Part shown: piece after piece, positions 35,901-44,232 of the stretch | Numbering within the stretch: the stretch's first letter is position 1 | Layout of the letters: each line of letters starts with the position of its first letter | Assembly: GCF_011683955.1 (NCBI RefSeq) | Contig: NZ_JAAQPI010000021.1 | Location: forward strand, 31,193 to 95,192 | From: Pseudomaricurvus alkylphenolicus | GTDB taxonomy: Bacteria > Pseudomonadota > Gammaproteobacteria > Pseudomonadales > Cellvibrionaceae | Length of the DNA: 64,000 nucleotides | Direction: 5' to 3' | Notes under the pieces: model-generated | The model's database searches: none | Seen by the model: the letters and a program-made list of their open reading frames with translations, nothing else | What the model was told of the DNA's origin: nothing | Position numbers and translations under genes: made by a program

Positions 35901-36061
35901 TCGTGTTGGCTCAATGATAGATCTTTCGCCGGGGCCTGGGTCGCGCTGCACAGCCCCCAAATCAGCAATACCACTGTCAGCAATTTCCCCAAAGAGATGG
36001 TGCGAGAACGACCAGGGAGGGGAGTGTTTTGAGAAATTCCATAAGCCATCACGAAAATCAT
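32972..36061 (-). CDS. Dual-sensor GGDEF/EAL protein (c-di-GMP phosphodiesterase)
   Basis: A 1029-aa membrane protein. An N-terminal signal/anchor segment (about 20-45) is followed by two tandem periplasmic SBP_bac_3-type binding domains (about 50-290 and 305-530; VSVAFDGNFPPYSFRNDDGE and IRLGIDPEFAPFEFMSNGQY). One clear membrane helix follows (LAIAFSLLVVAVFIWNMML, about 545-565). The GGDEF domain is degenerate (LGADHF in place of GGDEF; about residue 660), whereas the EAL domain keeps EALLRW and DDFGTGYSSMSYL, with LKIDGEFIHDL. The likely activity is c-di-GMP hydrolysis, controlled by small-molecule binding in the periplasm. It ends 95 bp before the TonB receptor stop on the opposite strand; convergent. 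Confidence 0.9.
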   Translation of the reverse strand: MIFVMAYGISQNTPLPGRSRTISLGKLLTVVLLIWGLCSATQAPAKDLSLSQHEIAWLAQHPQVSVAFDGNFPPYSFRNDDGELEGFAVDVFRLLEERIGISLNVYPEQDWESLYNAAKNASTSEAEDNFAGNAPPDIIATMVKRDDRHAWFEFTAPYIFKSLVIINRREDRSIRQRHDIAGKTLALVKDYQYVDAVLSEFPTVQPLYVDTMLDALNAVSVGDADAAISFLGAGHYYRNKYLLTNLKYAAVYDKQSANERIAIRNNAPELAAIVRKALRAIPEGELQALRAKWLPVDYMETLVEINLSAAERAWIKQHRNIRLGIDPEFAPFEFMSNGQYQGMASDYIKLLNQRLNLNMQVVPDISWEEATQRAREGSIDVLPAVGLTAERQQFLHYTEPYLQFHRVIVTRTDASFIARLEDIDRRPIAVQSHSSHHGFLMEHSQVPLKIFPSQQEALLAVSGGQVDAFVGNVASVTYWIRKLNLTNLKIAAPVSSDVQSLHFAVRKDWPELRSILQKGLNSISPRQQKLISEKWLSVDYDPVVDYRLLWQLAIAFSLLVVAVFIWNMMLNRQVRLRTSQLDYTANYDRLSGLPNRVLIMDRLKQALSDAKRNRSKLALLSIDINDFKKVNEGFDHKTGDQLIQALSQRLKDTLRDSDSIGHLGADHFLVIQNQFSQAADAALLAEKLLSVFEESYVINGNDINVSAGAGIAIYPDDSNNLEELLKHASAATYHAKNRLQESYAFYTKNLMLNVSRGIELDRHMRNALARQEFVVFYQPKVDAQSRKIVSFEALLRWFNPDLGLVSPAEFIPIAEKNGIIESLGYFVIEQALSQLSQWQQRFDPELSMAVNLSPVQFLGHDLVPQIESALLKNSLSGRSVEFEITEGVLLADARGGYSQAEHPSVEQQLNQLASLGISLSMDDFGTGYSSMSYLRKYKFDLLKIDGEFIHDLVNDESDQKLVSATIAMAHGLGMKVVAERIETEPQRAWLASARCDYLQGWLFSKAASAEDITQLLVEEFLSSAELTEG

Positions 36062-36213
36062 CCTTCTTTCGCAGCGGGTATTGCACTATCTTAAAGAATG
36101 ATCTGGCGAATGGACAGTCCCGTCGGGGAATCTGCTTTGGGCGTTGGACGCGGCTTTAAACGACAATTCGCCTGCGCATCACAAGTGATTGAAAGTATTA
36201 CTTTTTATTGAAT

Positions 36214-36420
36214 TCATCCTGAGAAAATTCTCTTTAAGTGCGAATTTTCTTCAACGTCTTCACCCTGGTTCAAGAAGATCGTCTCTGCTAGGTTGATGGA
36301 GCCGCTGAACAATAAAAATTTGGTTGGGGGCTGGGCATCCAGTCCTCGGTTAGCGCCCCGATCCGGTACAAACTCGCGAGGGTGTTTGACAACCTCGTTT
36401 GGATAACACTGAATCTGCAT
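36214..36420 (-). CDS. Possible small protein, 68 aa
   Basis: A 68-aa frame in an otherwise gene-poor 1.1-kb interval (36062-37183). Its composition (PNEVVKHPREFVPDRG, NQGEDVEENS) looks protein-like, but no ribosome-binding site, domain or homologue is recognisable. It may be a remnant. Elsewhere in this interval the plus strand holds a second open stretch (about 36520-36728, HQHAPDEVINTVANKISAQI, ending at TAA) that also looks like gene debris. Confidence 0.25.
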   Translation of the reverse strand: MQIQCYPNEVVKHPREFVPDRGANRGLDAQPPTKFLLFSGSINLAETIFLNQGEDVEENSHLKRIFSG

Positions 36421-37183
36421 GATGGTGCCGTGGAGCTGTCCAATAGGGTAGAGCGAGACTTGTGTCGAGTTAGACGAGAAGTTCGATGGTTTATTGAGCT
36501 AAAATCACTCTGGAATTAACGGATCAGCGTGATCTGTGGCCGATTAAGAAAATACTCACTCACTTATCCCGTGATCGCATCAAAACGAAACCTGAAGCCA
36601 TGGTCTCGCTTCATCAGCACGCACCGGACGAGGTTATCAATACCGTCGCCAACAAGATTTCGGCCCAGATCGTCATGAAGTGGCTCAACCTAGACCCCAC
36701 GTACTTGTTGCACCGCGCAGCTTGTTAAAAAGCCAACAGACGTTGCAGCTGCTCCAGCATTTTAGAACTGCGGATTTGTTATTAGGGTACAAGCTTCTAA
36801 CGGGTTTCTTTCAGGTTTCTTCTTTAACCTGATCGGAAATATCTGCCGACCTTCGCAAGACTTCAGTCAAACACCACGACCTCCTGACTGTGCTGAGTGT
36901 GTATATGATCACTCTTCGATAAATAGTGGGCCTGTTTGATCCTACCAAACTAGAGGATTACACAGCCTTTCAAGGCTGCCCTGACTGACAAAGAAAACAA
37001 TTAAATAACATACGTACATTAATACACGGCGTTATCCTGATCGACCCCTCTCTGGACCTTGTTAATAACGTTCGGTGGTGGGTGAGTCTTCCAGGTTGGG
37101 TTGTATCAAAGGGTTTGTATGTTAATCGGCCGAGGCTTCCAATCATTTGACAAAGAAGCCATTGATTATGTCAAAAGAGATCA

Positions 37184-38158
37184 TCACATTGCTAAGCATC
37201 GAAAGTGCTGTTCGATGATTTCCAGATATTGCGGTTTTAAAGACCGATCCAAATAGGAGTTTGATATCAGCTGTTGAATGTCGGGCAGCTGGTTCAACAC
37301 CTTTCGATCAATAAAGTTTGACACGGCCTTCTCGGAGACGCCAAGTGCTCGAGCCAACTGAAGAAAGTCTGCCCGGGTTTCAAAACCATGGATGCTAAAG
37401 GCTTCTAGCTCATCCTCTTCCATGACGTCCATCGCCAGCCGATGGACATCATCATAGACTTGGGTGTTTACAACATCATACAGGGGCGTCAACGACACCG
37501 GCTTGTCCATTGGGCGTATCAGGCTGATGTTCTTCAGGTGGTAGTCACCGTTACCAATAGCAAACATCGCCACCAGCCGTTTCATAAATTCGACGGCGGC
37601 TTGCCCACGCCCGCAGGCGGTCCGTACGGCGTTCCCGGCGCGTTCATAAGAGCACGCCTCATATTTTGCGTCGGTGGTGTTCGCAATGCTCAGCGCCTGC
37701 ATGAGATCTTCCTGATGCACGGCGGTGCCATCTTTATTTCGGTCAAAACGTCGAATGACGTAGAGCAAGGAGCCGTCGGCTAACGGCAGCAACCCGCAGG
37801 CGGGTACCTCTAACCCCATATGCTTGGCAATCAGCATGCTTACGTGTTCATTTGCCGGGAGTCCGGGAAATTCATCGGGCTTCGCATCGGGTTTAAGGAT
37901 CAAGTCTCCGCCTTGTTCCCCAAGCAACAGCTCCCCCTTGTTCACTTTGGCCGTGAATTTGATCTGAACACCTGAGATGCTGAATCGCTTTCCGCTTCTC
38001 ATGCGTTCACGCCCTTGCTTTAGCAGCGACTGTCGAGTGATTTGCTCCAAAGGCGGCAAAACCGCAGTGCCGAGCAATCGGCGCAGACACGCGTCGTGAA
38101 ACCCTTCGGTTTTAGGCTTACCCCCAACGGGTTTAAGACAGACTCTACACGCCATCAT
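37184..38158 (-). CDS. hipT: HipT serine/threonine kinase toxin
   Basis: A 324-aa HipA-fold kinase without the usual N-terminal subdomain, which here is encoded separately by hipS. It starts with a Cys-rich segment (CRVCLKPVGG). The Gly-rich loop carries the double-serine motif Ser60-Ile-Ser62 (RFSISGVQ), the autophosphorylation site described for HipT of Escherichia coli O127. The catalytic loop is AIGNGDYHLKN (about 195), with LYDVVNT (about 225) as the metal-binding Asp. The family phosphorylates tRNA synthetases (HipT: TrpS). It overlaps hipS by 14 bp, so the toxin is made only with its partners. Size and gene order (hipB-hipS-hipT) exactly match HipBST. Confidence 0.88.
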   Translation of the reverse strand: MMACRVCLKPVGGKPKTEGFHDACLRRLLGTAVLPPLEQITRQSLLKQGRERMRSGKRFSISGVQIKFTAKVNKGELLLGEQGGDLILKPDAKPDEFPGLPANEHVSMLIAKHMGLEVPACGLLPLADGSLLYVIRRFDRNKDGTAVHQEDLMQALSIANTTDAKYEACSYERAGNAVRTACGRGQAAVEFMKRLVAMFAIGNGDYHLKNISLIRPMDKPVSLTPLYDVVNTQVYDDVHRLAMDVMEEDELEAFSIHGFETRADFLQLARALGVSEKAVSNFIDRKVLNQLPDIQQLISNSYLDRSLKPQYLEIIEQHFRCLAM

Positions 38159-38471
38159 GGTCGGCTTTCTCTAATGTCACGGCACCGGGCAGGTCTTTGC
38201 CCAGTGCGATCAGCAATGCCAGGGGATCGTCCAGTTTTAAGTCACGCCTGGTGGTCTCCAGTAGCCATCCCTCGGGCAGCAGGTTGCCGAAATAGGGCGG
38301 CAGTTCATCCCAGGTCATTACCTCGGGCACCACGGGCAAACTATGACTCAGGGGAAGATGCTCTGGGTGATTGGCCTCATAGCGAAAGCGATAGGTCCCT
38401 CGCCTATCCCTGTTTAGGATGCCGCACAATTCGTTGTACAGATAAACCTTCGCGGCTATCGCTTGATCCAC
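38145..38471 (-). CDS. hipS: HipS, split N-terminal subdomain and antitoxin
   Basis: A 108-aa protein corresponding to the N-terminal subdomain 1 of HipA: KVYLYNELCGILNRDRRGTY, then LPPYFGNLLPEGWLLE (the typical F-x-N-L-L-P-E-G motif near residues 60-70). In HipBST systems this separate small protein neutralises the HipT kinase, whereas in two-gene hipBA the equivalent domain is part of the toxin. It overlaps hipB by 16 bp and hipT by 14 bp, so all three are translationally coupled. Confidence 0.88.
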   Translation of the reverse strand: MDQAIAAKVYLYNELCGILNRDRRGTYRFRYEANHPEHLPLSHSLPVVPEVMTWDELPPYFGNLLPEGWLLETTRRDLKLDDPLALLIALGKDLPGAVTLEKADHDGV

Positions 38472-38773
38472 AGTTCTACTCCCAGAAACTCACACAGCTC
38501 AAACAGGTCCACGATGCCTTTGGCCGTGCCGTTTTCGAGGTTTCGGAGCATAACGGTCGTCAGCTCCGAATCGGCCGCCAGCTGCCGACCGCTGATGCCC
38601 AGCGCTTGGCGTGCCTTCTGCAGGGCGTCCCCAAGTTCCCGTGGTGAGGCGCAGCGGACACCGGCCTCGGCGGCACGGTGCGCGAGCTGCTGCTCCATGG
38701 CACGTATCTGGGTGACCAGCTCAGAGAGTTTCTCTGACGGTGATTCTGGAATGGCGCGCGTCTGAGTGATCAT
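38456..38773 (-). CDS. hipB: HipB, XRE-type DNA-binding subunit
   Basis: A 105-aa XRE-family regulator. The N-terminal 45 residues are a helical extension; the helix-turn-helix lies at about 45-95 (GDALQKARQALGISGRQLAA, then LTTVMLRNLENGTAKG). It is the first gene of hipBST and should repress the operon through the inverted repeats directly upstream of its start. Confidence 0.88.
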   Translation of the reverse strand: MITQTRAIPESPSEKLSELVTQIRAMEQQLAHRAAEAGVRCASPRELGDALQKARQALGISGRQLAADSELTTVMLRNLENGTAKGIVDLFELCEFLGVELWIKR

Positions 38774-38775
38774 AA

Positions 38776-38835
38776 AATGAGTCCATTTCTCTCATTACAC
38801 TATAAAGGCAAGGCCTGTGAGTCAATAATAGACTC
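38776..38835. promoter_or_regulatory. Candidate HipB operators and promoter
   Basis: Two inverted repeats precede hipB: AATGAG-N9-CTCATT (38776-38796) and GAGTC-N7-GACTC (38819-38835). A TATAGT -10-like hexamer on the minus strand lies between them. Both half-sites share a GAGTC/TGAG core, consistent with binding of a dimeric XRE protein. The remainder of the 413-bp gap to 39187 is AT-rich; no gene seen. Confidence 0.6.
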
Positions 38836-39180
38836 GTTTTCGCCGAGTGACAATAAATTATGCTCAATCAAGAAAAAAGTTAAATTATTTGATAAATTGA
38901 AGAGATAATGCAGTCAATCTTAAGGTTCTGAGAGAGCTACAATAGCAAGGAATTTCTACAAAAGCGGACTGTATTTACCACTAAAACATCCTAACGTATT
39001 GATTTTATATGAAGATCTTTGCCCGCTTTTTTTACCCGCAGGGCATATCGTTCGCGCTAATCGCCCTCAATATGCCTACCCGTAGTCTCGCATGAGCCGT
39101 GGCAACGCCAACGTTGTTAGCCTCCTCTGCGGCCGAGCGCCAAGAATGTCCTTAGAGCAAGTAAGATCTACGGTAGCCGT

Positions 39181-39534
39181 CCGCGGGTGAGCAATGACAA
39201 TCCGTTTTCTGAGTCCCTGTTTCGTACAATGAAGTACTGTCCTCGATGGCCATCAGAAGGGTTCGAAAGCTTGGAGACTGCTCGGGACTGGGTAAATGGA
39301 TTTGTACATTGGTATAACGAAGAGCACTGTCACAGTCGAATCGGATTTGTAACGCATGCACAACACCACCGCTCTCAGGACGAACTTATTCTTAAGAATC
39401 GAAAAGACGTTTATGCAAAGGCAAAGAGTGAGAACCCACATCGATGGTCTGGAGAGATTAGAAAGTGGGATTACATCAATGAGGTCGAACTAAATCCGGA
39501 TAACTCGGACCGTGAGTGCGAGAAAGCAGCGTAA
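39181..39534 (+). pseudogene. IS3-type transposase, C-terminal fragment
   Basis: About 115 codons corresponding to the last third of an IS3-family OrfB (rve integrase core): NPFSESLFRTMKYCPRWPSE, then WVNGFVHWYNEEHCHSRIGF. The last catalytic Glu sits in the FSESLFRTMKY motif; the first two acidic residues and all of OrfA are missing. The upstream sequence is unrelated. It is a dead fragment. Confidence 0.85.
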
Positions 39535-39907
39535 AAAATGAACTAATGGTGACGCCTATCTTGAAAAACGCCGCCTCGAAGTAGGGACCAAATAAAATCC
39601 GTAATAATATTATTTTGGCGTATTTCTTGGCCTTTACAAGATCAAAGATAAACTATTTCTCATCTATGGGTGAAGATATACCCTTTGTATATGATCGCAT
39701 AATGGAGAAAATATCCATACTTCTGAGCATATTACTGATGTTCAGGCTTTTGAAGCTGGGCCTCGCTTGATCAACTTGCCTGAAAAAGTCGGAAAATACT
39801 GCGGGCCATTTGTCACGTGGCGAAACCATTGACTGAAGGTTTCTGCGGCTTACAGCGCAAACCTTTTAGGTTCCTTGAATTTAACTTAACCAGAAGGAAG
39901 ATGCAAA

Positions 39908-40573
39908 ATGAGAACTTTATTGCATATTGATGCTAGTGCGCGCAAAACTACAAATTCAGTGCCAGACTACAATTCCATCTCAAAATCTGTCGCTGCATCG
40001 TTCATTGATCAATGGAAGAAACATAACCGTGAAGATAAAATTATTCATCGGGATGTAGGCGTTAACCCTCCAGAATTCATTAGTCAGGATTGGATTGCAG
40101 CCGTCTTTACACCTGACGAAGCTAAAACGGATGAGCAAAGAGAGCTATTGTCGTTATCTGACACTTTGATCGATGAATTGGATCAAGCGGATATCATGGT
40201 CATATCTTCGTCGATGTATAACTACGGTATGCCAGCAGCCCTGAAGGCATGGTTTGACCAGGTGATCCGTATCCACAAAACATTCACTTTTGATCTAGCG
40301 CGCGGCGATTTTCCACTAGAGCCAATCATGTCCGGAAAAACGCTGGTGTTGATTACGTCCAGTGGCGAATTTGGCTTTGAGATCGGTGGCGTTCGAGAAA
40401 AGATGAATCACCTTGGCCCCCACGTACAGACCGTTAGTCATTACTTGGGGGTTGAGACCTTCCACGAAATCAAAGCGGAATACCAGGAATTCAACGATGA
40501 TCGGCACAGGAAATCTGTATCGAATGCTCACAAAACAGCGATTGAGCTCGCAACAGAATTGGCCAATACCTAA
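39908..40573 (+). CDS. FMN-dependent NADH azoreductase-like flavoprotein
   Basis: A 221-aa flavodoxin-fold reductase of the AzoR type, reducing quinones or azo compounds with NAD(P)H. The FMN-binding LHIDASARKTTNS loop lies at the N-terminus (5-17), followed by SSSMYNYGMPAALKAWFDQV (about 100-119) and the TSSGEFGF loop near 150. AzoR usually has MYNFxxPxxLK; here MYNYGMPAALK is a close variant. It has a clean AGAAGGAAG ribosome-binding site. It stands alone, 114 bp before a deaminase gene. The flanking DNA is AT-richer than the catabolic region, compatible with transfer. The gap before it (39535-39907) contains a short coding-like remnant around 39700-39835 (AFEAGPRLINLPEKV) and no complete gene. 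Confidence 0.87.
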   Translation: MRTLLHIDASARKTTNSVPDYNSISKSVAASFIDQWKKHNREDKIIHRDVGVNPPEFISQDWIAAVFTPDEAKTDEQRELLSLSDTLIDELDQADIMVISSSMYNYGMPAALKAWFDQVIRIHKTFTFDLARGDFPLEPIMSGKTLVLITSSGEFGFEIGGVREKMNHLGPHVQTVSHYLGVETFHEIKAEYQEFNDDRHRKSVSNAHKTAIELATELANT

Positions 40574-40686
40574 AACACCATGTATCTTTTTGCCAGAGGC
40601 TGAATGTGTAGTTCGGACTCTGGGTGTTACTTCGTATTCCAAGAATGCACCATTATCTTCATAATTAGAGAGAATAGGGGAGGGCC

Positions 40687-41160
40687 ATGAGTAATAAAGA
40701 TATTCGGTTGATGAAAGATACAGTTCAGCTATCGCTTGATCACGTCAACAAAGGTGGTATTCCATTTTCATCTCTCGTGGTTACCAAGGATGGTCAAGTA
40801 TTAGGGAAAGGTGTCAATGAAGTGAATAAATCTTGTGACCCAACCGCCCACGCAGAGATTGTGGCTATTCGCCAAGCATGTAAAATTATGGGTTCAACAA
40901 ATCTATCTGGGGCGACTCTATATGCATCAGGCGAACCATGTGCTTTATGTTATATGGCCGCGCGTTTTGCAGGCATCACCACTATTGTAATTGCCGCAGA
41001 CAGGCAGGAGGTTGCGTCCTCGGGATTTGATTATCGTTGGACTTACAACTTCTTCGACAATGGTCAATCTGATGCAGGGGTTAACATTCAGAAATTGGCA
41101 CCCGACAATGCCATAGAACCTTTCGAAACATACAGCGCAATGCATAGAAGAAGAGCCTGA
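40687..41160 (+). CDS. CMP/dCMP-fold nucleoside deaminase
   Basis: A 157-aa zinc-dependent deaminase. The metal/proton-shuttle motif PTAHAEIVAIR (HAE at about 58-60) and the zinc ligands GEPCALCYMA (PCxxC at about 84-87) are intact. Overall layout resembles guanine deaminase (GuaD) and TadA-like small deaminases; the TadA-specific C-terminal features are not evident, so a free base or nucleoside is a more probable substrate than tRNA. It follows the azoreductase gene and faces a LysR gene. ATG follows AGGGGAGG. Confidence 0.87.
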   Translation: MSNKDIRLMKDTVQLSLDHVNKGGIPFSSLVVTKDGQVLGKGVNEVNKSCDPTAHAEIVAIRQACKIMGSTNLSGATLYASGEPCALCYMAARFAGITTIVIAADRQEVASSGFDYRWTYNFFDNGQSDAGVNIQKLAPDNAIEPFETYSAMHRRRA

Positions 41161-41236
41161 CGCAGCATTTCCGAAATCTGCTGAGTGTTGTTTAGCTGCA
41201 TACGCTGGATTGCCTCATTACATTGCAGGTAAAAAC

Positions 41237-42118
41237 TCAAAGCGCAAGGTTCTCCCCGGTTAACCACGACAAGAAAGCTTCTACTTTTGGGGCTTGCCGC
41301 TGCTCAGGTCGGCAAAGCGCTGTGTAGCCGGCACCTGGCTGTTGTATCTCACCACGATACGGAATCAGTAAATTTCTTTTCAGCAGATCCTCAACAAGAA
41401 CCGAACTGGCCAACGCCAATCCTTTGCCGGCTATAGCTGCTTGCAGGACATGTTCTTCTTCATCAAACGAAACAATAGATGGCTCGCCAATATCCAAACC
41501 TGCTTTACCCAACCAGTTTAACCAGCCGATATCTGACAATATTTTTTGCTGCCAGGCCGTTTCTATCAGCGTGTACCCGCCACAAGGTTTACCCTGTTCA
41601 AGTAACCCTGGGGATGCGTAAGCGCCAAAAGTCTCTTTAAACAGCGGTGTTGCATCCAGGCCATCGTGTGGGCTAACACCATATCGGATCGCAATGTCTA
41701 CGTGCCGGTCTTGCTTGAGATTGACGGCACGGGTAGTTGTGTCCAGCTGCAGACGGTATTGAGGAAATTTCGAATAGAAATCCAAGAGTCTCGGCACCAG
41801 CCACAATGTCGCAAAGGATGGGGTTGTGGAAACCCGGATCACCGCTTCTTCTGACACCACGACCTCCAACGCATTGCGGATATCCAGAAAGGCACGGGTT
41901 AAGATTGGCGCTAATGCGTCCCCCGCCGTTGTGAGTTCAATTCTCCGCGTTTTCCGTACAAACAACGCCACGCCCAACTGATCCTCTAATGCTCGTATCT
42001 GGTGAGACACCGCAGTAGCTGAGACTGCCAGCTCCTCGGCTGCCGCCTTAAAGCTGCCGAGTCGCGCAGCGGATTCGAACGTTTTCAGCGCTGATGACGA
42101 TGGCAATCGCGCAAACAT
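41237..42118 (-). CDS. LysR family transcriptional regulator
   Basis: A 293-aa regulator with the N-terminal winged helix (LKTFESAARLGSFKAAAEEL, then SATAVSHQIRALEDQLGVAL; about 10-50), typical of the GcvA-like subgroup, and a C-terminal periplasmic-binding-like effector domain (about 90-290). I chose ATG at 42118 (MFARLPSS). The longer frame from 42226 begins with a hydrophobic 36-residue extension without a ribosome-binding site. It is convergent with the deaminase gene, so no direct target is evident. Confidence 0.88.
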   Translation of the reverse strand: MFARLPSSSALKTFESAARLGSFKAAAEELAVSATAVSHQIRALEDQLGVALFVRKTRRIELTTAGDALAPILTRAFLDIRNALEVVVSEEAVIRVSTTPSFATLWLVPRLLDFYSKFPQYRLQLDTTTRAVNLKQDRHVDIAIRYGVSPHDGLDATPLFKETFGAYASPGLLEQGKPCGGYTLIETAWQQKILSDIGWLNWLGKAGLDIGEPSIVSFDEEEHVLQAAIAGKGLALASSVLVEDLLKRNLLIPYRGEIQQPGAGYTALCRPEQRQAPKVEAFLSWLTGENLAL

Positions 42119-42403
42119 AGATTCTCCAATGAATAAATAAAACTCATCTATGAGAGCGATTTTACCTTTTGTTAAACAACTTATAAATAACAATAATACA
42201 TCCATATTGAATCGCCTCGCCGTCAAGCGAGGCCGCAGAGATTAGTACGATCTGGGGTCCAAAAGAACGGCTGACTCCAAAACGTCATAACTCAGATGAT
42301 TTGCAGTTCGATACCGTAGGTAGGTGGGACCAAATAATCGTGCATTTCTGCGTTGTTTTTCAGAATGTTGAAAAGAGCTCCACAAGGGGCTTTTGTTATT
42401 CTT

Positions 42404-42461
42404 GTAAATCAATGACTTACAAAGGGCTTCGCCTGGTGTTTTGCTAACTCATGTGAGTTAG
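42404..42461. repeat. Two palindromes in 42.12-42.69 kb gap
   Basis: TTGTAAATCA/TGACTTACAA (42404-42424; 9 of 10 arm bases match) and CTAACTCA-TG-TGAGTTAG (42444-42461; perfect 8-bp arms, then GAGTTTT) lie in the gene-free region between lysR and fic. The second looks like a terminator or an operator. No complete gene is seen in this interval. Confidence 0.4.
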
Positions 42462-42491
42462 GAGTTTTCGGACCTTATATATATAAATTTC

Positions 42492-42528
42492 GCCTAATCA
42501 TTACTATGTTAATACGATCAGCTTAAAT
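42492..42528 (+). repeat. IS-end-like repeat, copy 1 (left side of TA block)
   Basis: A degenerate form of the repeat found at 45728 and 54404: the word TATGTTAAT, then A-x-CAGCTTAAAT, is shared with 45728-45764 in the same orientation. The two copies flank the block with the Fic and VapBC genes (42.5-45.76 kb). Confidence 0.55.
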
Positions 42529-42688
42529 GACGACAAGGAAACCTCGGAGAATCGAAGAGAATGCTGTCAGAATTCTGACCAGCTGTTGGACGGGTGTCGC
42601 TTGTACGCTGTACAGAGCATTTAAGGGTGATGAACTTCAGCAGTTGGACGAGGGGATTTTGACAATCGCGGCACCAGGGAAACACCGC

Positions 42689-44215
42689 TCAATTCTCCCA
42701 CCGATAATCCATCGCCTCCAAAATCAGCTGCGCAAAAGGCTCCGCCTGTTGATCAATAGAGAGTGCCTCTAGGGCGGCCATATACTCCGGCCGAGTTTCT
42801 AGCCGCACAATCACCCACGGGTAACCGGCTGCGACGAGCAACGCATTCATCAAAAAACGGGCGCACCGGCCATTGCCGTCAGGGAATGGGTGTATATAGC
42901 CGATAAAGAAATGACCTAACATGGCGGCCACCAGCGGATTCGACTCGCGCTCAATCAACAAAAACAGAGTCTCCATCGCATCCAGTAGGGAGTCCGATGG
43001 CAGTGGCGTGTGGCGAGAACCTCGAATAAATACCGGCCGGTTACGGTAACCGGCAAGATCAACCGGGTTAAGCATACCGGACTGGACCATGGGTCCAAAC
43101 AACGCCCGGAACCAGGCAGATACATCGCTCTTTAAGGCTGTGGCGCCAACCCCCTCACTGCTCATGCGGACTATGGCTTCTTTCACCAATAGATGTGCAT
43201 TCCTATAGCCCCTAGCGGCCATTGCATCACGCTGTTGCTTATCGGCCTCGTTGCCCTCCGGGTCCCAGTCGCCTTGACGCACTCGCTCAATAAGCGCTGG
43301 CGTAACGCGGTACCCCTCAATTGACAATGAGTGGTAGGCATCATGCACGTAACGCTCCTCCAGCGCCCTCAGTGCGGTGTCGATATCGGCTGGTGGGTTA
43401 GTTGGTGGGCGCACCAACGGAATCAGTTGTTCTCTCAGTGTCTCCCAAAGCAGCTCAATGCGCGCGGCGTGAGGGGAGCCGGGGCGCAGTACACTGATGT
43501 CCGGCACTGGGCTCTCAAAGGGATTGGCTTCACTGACTTCAAAGCCAGCTGTGCGCATACCGCTCAGCAATTCGTCTGCTAGTGTCGGTTGATTAAATGC
43601 CCGACTGGCGCCTGCCAGACGCCCCGCTGACTGTTGGTTCCCGCTGGCAAGCAGTTGCGCCAGCAGCGCCGTTGGGTTGGCGGATTTAAGCGCCAGCGCA
43701 ACCTCCTGAGGTTGGCGTCGATAATAGGTGGGACCAACACGCACGAGAGCCCCCTCTAAAGAGTAGAGTCTAACTCCCGCGTGGTAGGCCACCTCAGCGG
43801 GTAGGGATTGGGCCGAAAAAAGCGAAAGGTCCAGACTGCGGGGCAGTTTGATAATGCGATTCTGCTTAGCAGTGTTACCGATAAGCAGTTGCGCGGGTAA
43901 TTGATTATTACCCGTGTGGATGTCCAACGACTGTTCAGCGGACACAATATAATCTTCACCAAGGTGGTGGGACAGGTACTGCGCCACAAACGTCCAATAA
44001 CATTCGTGCCATAGTACCGAATCACCGGTATCCTCCGCGCTCAAGTCCGCATCCAGAAGATACCAGCCCCGGATAATCGGTTTGAGAAAACCGGCTTTGA
44101 TCAGGCGGGTTTTGTGTTGTTTCCCGAGTTGAGCACTGTTCACAACATGATCAACGGAGACCTTGGAAGCGGCTTCCAACGCATCTGCCAATAATTCGTG
44201 AGCCGCTTTAGCCAT
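42689..44215 (-). CDS. Fic protein with AbiEi-like N-terminal domain
   Basis: A 508-aa fusion. The first 130 or so residues look like an AbiEi-type winged-helix antitoxin/regulator domain: short HTH (VNSAQLGKQHKTRLIKAGFL), then GWYLLDADLSAED and an IVSAEQSLDIHTG segment that resembles the conserved AbiEi C-terminal beta part. The C-terminal half is a Fic (filamentation induced by cAMP) domain with the full active-site motif HPFPDGNGR (residues 442-450), so AMP or another nucleotide transfer is expected. A candidate inhibitory helix, SLSIEG (S-x-x-x-E-G, 296-301), lies before the Fic core, as in class II Fic proteins that are auto-inhibited. No separate antitoxin gene is adjacent. Four 12-bp repeats at exact 23-bp spacing lie directly upstream and are the likely sites for the N-terminal domain. 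Confidence 0.88.
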   Translation of the reverse strand: MAKAAHELLADALEAASKVSVDHVVNSAQLGKQHKTRLIKAGFLKPIIRGWYLLDADLSAEDTGDSVLWHECYWTFVAQYLSHHLGEDYIVSAEQSLDIHTGNNQLPAQLLIGNTAKQNRIIKLPRSLDLSLFSAQSLPAEVAYHAGVRLYSLEGALVRVGPTYYRRQPQEVALALKSANPTALLAQLLASGNQQSAGRLAGASRAFNQPTLADELLSGMRTAGFEVSEANPFESPVPDISVLRPGSPHAARIELLWETLREQLIPLVRPPTNPPADIDTALRALEERYVHDAYHSLSIEGYRVTPALIERVRQGDWDPEGNEADKQQRDAMAARGYRNAHLLVKEAIVRMSSEGVGATALKSDVSAWFRALFGPMVQSGMLNPVDLAGYRNRPVFIRGSRHTPLPSDSLLDAMETLFLLIERESNPLVAAMLGHFFIGYIHPFPDGNGRCARFLMNALLVAAGYPWVIVRLETRPEYMAALEALSIDQQAEPFAQLILEAMDYRWEN

Positions 44216-44232
44216 AAAAACCCCGTCTACAT

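Noticed and set aside
39181..39534. Complete IS3 element
   Set aside because: Only the last third of OrfB remains; no OrfA, no DDE triad, no paired ends seen.
42527..42772. 81-aa plus-strand frame upstream of fic
   Set aside because: Overlaps the fic 3' end in antisense, has no ribosome-binding site and reads like random sequence; only the adjoining IS-end word is notable.
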